NCBI RefSeq assembly: GCF_021560175.1
Contig: NZ_CP091110.1
Coordinates: 2,470,001-2,534,000 of the forward strand
Length of the DNA stretch: 64,000 nt
From: Neobacillus drentensis
GTDB taxonomy: Bacteria; Bacillota; Bacilli; Bacillales; Cytobacillaceae
Direction of reading: 5' to 3'
Positions 60,911-64,000 of this stretch are shown one piece after another. The notes below the pieces were generated by a model. It made no database searches. It was not told where the DNA came from and saw only the letters and a program-made list of their open reading frames with translations. Within the stretch, counting starts at the first letter, position 1, and the number at the start of each line of letters is the position of its first letter. Both the position numbers and the translations under genes were made by a program.

Positions 60911-60916
60911 GAAAGG

Positions 60917-60938
60917 ACTCGCCATTTGGCGAGTTTTC
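60917..60938 (+). terminator. Terminator of terC
   Basis: ACTCGCCA (60917-60924) pairs perfectly with TGGCGAGT (60927-60934), then TTTCC. Confidence 0.8.
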
Positions 60939-61037
60939 CTTTATTCTCTAAGGTAGTGTCCTTCTATGTTTCACATACTATTCCAAGTAAAAGAGATATT
61001 AAGGTTAGGACACATTAGCGTCTAAAGAGGATCATTC

Positions 61038-61709
61038 ATGAAATTAAAATCACATTTAACTTTGGCGTTCCTCATTAGTTTAGCCTCTATAATTGGTTTT
61101 TGTTTTATGTCATTATGGATTAGTGACCATAAAATTATTCGTTTTGACAGCACCATTATTGGGTATGTCCAAGGATGGGAAACTCCCGCCCTTACTCGGA
61201 TCATGATGTTTTTTACTTTTATTGGTTCAGCGCCATTTGTTGTAGTGTTAAGTCTCATCTTGTTATTTTTTCTATATAAAGTTCTGCATCATCGTCTGGA
61301 ACTCATTTTATTTGTTTATGCTGTTATCGGTTCAGCCATACTTAATCAACTTTTAAAGCAATTTTTTCATCGAATGCGTCCTGATTTTAATCGATTAATT
61401 GAGATTGGCGGCTATAGCTTTCCCAGTGGTCATGCGATGAATGCTTTTACAGTTTATGCAACCATCACTTTTTTGCTTTGGCGTCACATTTCATATCGAT
61501 GGGGCCGGGCTATTTTATTAGTGGGAAGCATATTTATTTTTATATTGATTGGGAGGAGTCGAATTTATCTCGGGGTTCACTACCCGAGTGATATTATTGG
61601 CGGGTATTTTGCAAGTGGCTTTTGGGTGGGAACGGCCATTTTGTTTTTCCAAATTTACAAAGAAAAGCGTTATAATAGAAATCATAACCGGCAAAAAAAA
61701 CCTGCCTAA
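61038..61709 (+). CDS. PAP2 family phosphatase (undecaprenyl-PP or phosphatidate phosphatase type)
   Basis: A 223-residue membrane phosphatase with six helices. All three motifs are present: KQFFHRMRP, SFPSGHAMN and GRSRIYLGVHYPSDII, giving the catalytic His pair. Substrates of the class are undecaprenyl pyrophosphate, phosphatidate or phosphatidylglycerol phosphate. ATG has SD AGAGGAT 7 bases upstream. It lies 18 bp ahead of the phosphatidylserine synthase gene, which suggests a lipid-related pairing. Confidence 0.92.
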   Translation: MKLKSHLTLAFLISLASIIGFCFMSLWISDHKIIRFDSTIIGYVQGWETPALTRIMMFFTFIGSAPFVVVLSLILLFFLYKVLHHRLELILFVYAVIGSAILNQLLKQFFHRMRPDFNRLIEIGGYSFPSGHAMNAFTVYATITFLLWRHISYRWGRAILLVGSIFIFILIGRSRIYLGVHYPSDIIGGYFASGFWVGTAILFFQIYKEKRYNRNHNRQKKPA

Positions 61710-61727
61710 TTTTATTATTTTTTTGGA

Positions 61728-62429
61728 GTGATACATATTATCAGAAACAGTATTCCTAACTTATTTACACTTGCAAATTTATTTTTTGGTTTTTTATCTG
61801 TAATGAGTTCCGCAGAAGGGGATTACAAGAATGCAGCGATTCTAATTTTAATTGGGATGATGCTTGACAGCATGGATGGCCGGATGGCCAGAATGCTGCG
61901 GGCGGATAGTGAATTAGGGAAGGAATTGGACTCATTGGCCGACATTGTCACTTTCGGAGTGGCTCCTGCGATGATGGCCTATTATTCGTACTTTTCTTCC
62001 TTTGGCATACTTGGAATGGCTGTTGCTGGACTATTCCCGTTATTTGGCGCCTATCGGTTAGCTCGGTTTAATATCAACGCTGTTAAATCCTCACTAAAAC
62101 ATTTTACAGGTGTTCCGATTACAGCAGCAGGCGGTCTATTAACCCTTTTAACCTTATTTCAATTGAAAATGCCAGGGTTCATTTTTGTAATTGCTTTTTT
62201 CGTATTATGCATTTTGATGGTGAGTACCATTAAAATCCCAAGTTTAAAGGAAATACCCTTGCCGAAATATGGAATCATCATTACTCTATTCCTAGGATAT
62301 GCAATCTACATTGTCTTTAAAAAAGAATCGCACCGTTTTCCATACTTCATTTATGTCGCCATCCCACTTTATGTAGCCTTCATTGGTTACCAAATGGTCC
62401 GGACAAAAAGAAAACACACGACAAAATAA
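61728..62429 (+). CDS. pssA: CDP-diacylglycerol-serine O-phosphatidyltransferase
   Basis: A 233-residue membrane enzyme that makes phosphatidylserine, the precursor of phosphatidylethanolamine. The CDP-alcohol phosphotransferase motif is intact (DSMDGRMARML...GKELDSLADIV: DGxxAR with G and the two Asp in place), then six or so helices. The start is odd: GTG at 61728 is itself inside the best SD (TTGGAGTGAT), while the next in-frame codon at good spacing is ATT at 61737. psd, its usual partner, is not in the window. Confidence 0.92.
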   Translation: MIHIIRNSIPNLFTLANLFFGFLSVMSSAEGDYKNAAILILIGMMLDSMDGRMARMLRADSELGKELDSLADIVTFGVAPAMMAYYSYFSSFGILGMAVAGLFPLFGAYRLARFNINAVKSSLKHFTGVPITAAGGLLTLLTLFQLKMPGFIFVIAFFVLCILMVSTIKIPSLKEIPLPKYGIIITLFLGYAIYIVFKKESHRFPYFIYVAIPLYVAFIGYQMVRTKRKHTTK

Positions 62430-62432
62430 AGA

Positions 62433-62480
62433 AAAGGTGACAGGCACCATGTGAGAATTCACATGGTGCCTGTCACCTTT
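62433..62480. repeat. Long perfect palindrome, REP-like, between pssA and qoxD
   Basis: A perfect 22-base inverted repeat: left arm 62433-62454 starts AAAGGTGACAGGCACCATG, right arm 62459-62480 is its complement, loop GAAT. It starts 3 bases past the pssA stop and ends 23 bases before the qoxD stop, with A/T tracts outside, so it probably ends both transcripts. Its length and perfection, and its likeness in style to 3736-3774, suggest a dispersed REP-type element. Confidence 0.88.
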
Positions 62481-62503
62481 ATTACTGTTATCACTATTTA
62501 AAC

Positions 62504-62797
62504 TTACATTCCGAATGACATGACCCAAATAGATCCGGCTACCGCTACGAATGCGATGAACACTCCGGAAGCGATGTTGATGATATTTGATTTGCCGTCT
62601 TCACCTTCGTTCAAGTGCATGAACATGAAGAGCTGCAGGGCAGCTTGGATGACGGCTAAGCTGCCAATCACCCAAAGAATGGTCTTGAAGGAAAGAGATG
62701 TTTTTAAAGCAATACCTAATGCTGCGAAGGTAAGTACCAACGAAGCGATAAAGCCCAAGACGTGAGTTAACGGAAATCCTTTTGTATTTTTAGCCAT
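62504..62797 (-). CDS. qoxD: Cytochrome aa3 quinol oxidase subunit IV
   Basis: A 97-residue protein with three helices, ending in the conserved IQAALQLFMFMHLNEGEDG stretch of COX4/QoxD small subunits and a last helix. It helps assemble subunit I. ATG follows the qoxC stop by one base, with SD AGGATGG in qoxC. It is the last gene of the operon; the palindrome at 62433-62480 probably terminates it. Confidence 0.9.
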   Translation of the reverse strand: MAKNTKGFPLTHVLGFIASLVLTFAALGIALKTSLSFKTILWVIGSLAVIQAALQLFMFMHLNEGEDGKSNIINIASGVFIAFVAVAGSIWVMSFGM

Positions 62798-62798
62798 T

Positions 62799-63404
62799 TT
62801 ATGCCACCATCCTTGCTAAATACACAAATGTGAAGATAAAGATCCAAACAACATCCAAGAAGTGCCAGTATAGGCCGATAATAAACGTCTTTCTTGCAGT
62901 AACAGGTGTTAAACCTCTTTGCAGTAATTGAATAATAACCATGGTTGCCCAGCCAATACCCATACTTACGTGAAGACCGTGGGTACCAAGCAAGACAAAG
63001 AAGCTAGATAAGAAAGCGCTGGTTTGCATAGTAGCACCTTCATGAACATAATTAATAAATTCAGTTACTTCAAAGAATACGAAGCCTGCACCAAGCAGCA
63101 GGGTAATGACAAACCAGAGAATTAACCCATTACGATTATTCCGGCGCATTTCATAAATAGCAAGACCCATGGTAAAACTACTTGTTAACAGCAAAATGGT
63201 TTCAATCATGACACCCTTTATTTCAAAAAGATCATGTGGAGTAGGACCACCCGCATATCTTGCATTAAGGACCGAGAATGTTGCAAAAAGTGTACCGAAG
63301 AGGATAATCTCGGCTCCTAGGAAAATCCAGAAGCCAAGAAAGTTCATACGGTTTTGTTCTGTTTGATATTCAAGTGGTAAAGCTGTATTTACATTAGCTG
63401 ACAT
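62799..63404 (-). CDS. qoxC: Cytochrome aa3 quinol oxidase subunit III
   Basis: A 201-residue haem-copper oxidase subunit III with five helices: NFLGFWIFLGAEIILFGTLFATF at the start, the EFINYVHEGA and LLGTHGLHVSMGI blocks, and YWHFLDVVWIFIFTFVYL at the end. It supports proton uptake and stability of subunit I and has no cofactor. The start lies inside the last codons of qoxB with SD AAAGGGGTGA, so translation is coupled. Confidence 0.94.
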   Translation of the reverse strand: MSANVNTALPLEYQTEQNRMNFLGFWIFLGAEIILFGTLFATFSVLNARYAGGPTPHDLFEIKGVMIETILLLTSSFTMGLAIYEMRRNNRNGLILWFVITLLLGAGFVFFEVTEFINYVHEGATMQTSAFLSSFFVLLGTHGLHVSMGIGWATMVIIQLLQRGLTPVTARKTFIIGLYWHFLDVVWIFIFTFVYLARMVA

Positions 63405-64000
63405 GGTTGTTCACCCCTTTATCTTTACCGCGCCATGCCTTCTCAATTTTTTTAATTTCATCGACTTTCACATGGAAGCCGTCATTATAATCGAAAGAAC
63501 GTACGATTAATCCGCCAAGGATACCGACAGTTGCCACAAGGGCAGCGATCTTCCATTCAAAGACAAGGAAGAAACCGGCAACTCCGAAGATAACACCCAT
63601 ATAGAATGGCAGACCTGAATTGCTAGGCATATGAATTTCTTCAATTTCTTCGTCTTTCAAAGTAAGACCTTCATTATGCTTTTTCATATACCAGAAAGCA
63701 TCGATTGACTTTACTTCTGGTTGTTTAGCAAAGTTATAGAATTGAACAGGTGAAGCAGTTGCCCATTCTAGTGTTCTTGCATCCCATGGATCGTTAGAAA
63801 TATTACGGTCTGCATATCTAGCACTCCAGTAAATGTTGTAGCAAAGAACCGCAAAACCAGCCGCTAAAATTACCGCACCAATAGCAGAAACTAAGAACAA
63901 TGGTGCAAATCCTGATTCCGCAGAGAATGTGTACGCACGGCGTACCGCTCCATCAAGACCAAGGAAGAACATTGGCATAAATGTTACGTTAAAACCAATG
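63394..64000 (-). CDS. qoxB: Cytochrome aa3 quinol oxidase subunit I, C-terminal part
   Basis: The last 202 residues of the catalytic subunit; the frame stays open through the right edge, so the ATG at 63978 is internal. FNVTFMPMFFLGLDGAVRR is the conserved stretch after helix X region in subunit I, followed by PWDARTLEWATASPVQ and a C-terminal extension with two helices and a cytosolic tail (HMPSNSGLPFYMGV), which is typical of QoxB rather than the short CtaD. The enzyme reduces O2 with menaquinol and pumps protons. The haem and copper ligands lie beyond the window. Confidence 0.9.
   Translation of the reverse strand, partial: IGFNVTFMPMFFLGLDGAVRRAYTFSAESGFAPLFLVSAIGAVILAAGFAVLCYNIYWSARYADRNISNDPWDARTLEWATASPVQFYNFAKQPEVKSIDAFWYMKKHNEGLTLKDEEIEEIHMPSNSGLPFYMGVIFGVAGFFLVFEWKIAALVATVGILGGLIVRSFDYNDGFHVKVDEIKKIEKAWRGKDKGVNNHVS

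Overview
The window reads as a piece of chromosome from a Gram-positive, low-GC, endospore-former-type Firmicute of the family Bacillaceae (Bacillus/Neobacillus-like; the genus cannot be fixed from sequence alone). The signs are strong AGGAGG-type ribosome binding sites with many TTG and GTG starts, Rho-independent terminators after nearly every unit, a T-box leader, a yybP-ykoY leader, Rex/Fnr-like operators, a class B PBP of the PbpA type, lipoteichoic-acid-synthase-type enzymes and an aa3-type quinol oxidase operon. No phage, plasmid, CRISPR, rRNA or tRNA gene was seen. Most of it is ordinary chromosome, interrupted by several families of non-coding repeats.

Layout. 1-3.5 kb: end of sbcD, then sbcC (DNA-end processing nuclease). 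3.5-3.8 kb: three 52-bp tandem repeats and a long palindrome. 3.8-9.8 kb: FAD dehydrogenase, a secreted protein, a UDG-superfamily protein, a VWA-like protein, a GNAT acetyltransferase, MntH and a lipoprotein. 10-13.3 kb: selB (selenocysteine elongation factor) facing a TerD-zinc ribbon-TerB fusion. 13.5-22.8 kb: a MarR-controlled MMPL exporter, then a divergent MacAB/YknXYZ-like ABC efflux set with its two-component system and a PepSY-type membrane protein. 22.9-25.9 kb: cupredoxin membrane protein, a small ORF, and a T-box-controlled archaeal-type prolyl-tRNA synthetase. 25.9-26.4 kb: nine perfect-period 52-bp repeats. 26.5-34.4 kb: RimJ-like GNAT, YdcF, TerF-like VWA protein, DegV, flavohaemoglobin (hmp), a MITE-like element, a GDSL hydrolase with an ABC-2 exporter, and a VOC protein.

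34.5-39.5 kb: type II NADH dehydrogenase with two Rex-type boxes, a His/Met-rich secreted protein, TatA, a four-helix probable haem membrane protein and an M42 aminopeptidase. 40-44.7 kb: a lipid glycosyltransferase, an MFS protein and an LtaS-type synthase that look like a self-contained glycolipid/lipoteichoic acid cassette. 44.8-50.9 kb: CorA, a radical SAM/SPASM enzyme, a LysM-NlpC/P60 wall hydrolase, a PAS sensor kinase, a resolvase-like orphan and a Gln-rich coiled-coil protein. 51.3-56 kb: XdhC plus the three subunits of a molybdenum hydroxylase. 56-64 kb: PbpA-type PBP, M32 carboxypeptidase, a Mn-riboswitch-controlled TerC, PAP2 phosphatase, phosphatidylserine synthase, and the 3' part of a qox quinol oxidase operon.

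Themes that join the genes: metal balance (MntH, TerC, CorA, cupredoxin), redox and oxygen limitation (ndh, hmp, qox, all with matching operators or pathway logic), and envelope building (PbpA, LTA cassette, DL-endopeptidase, PssA, PAP2). The most unusual material is non-coding: two unrelated tandem arrays that share a 52-bp period, two long perfect palindromes resembling REP elements, and a full-length plus an internally deleted copy of one MITE-like element. I did not find a clear, wholly new multi-gene system.
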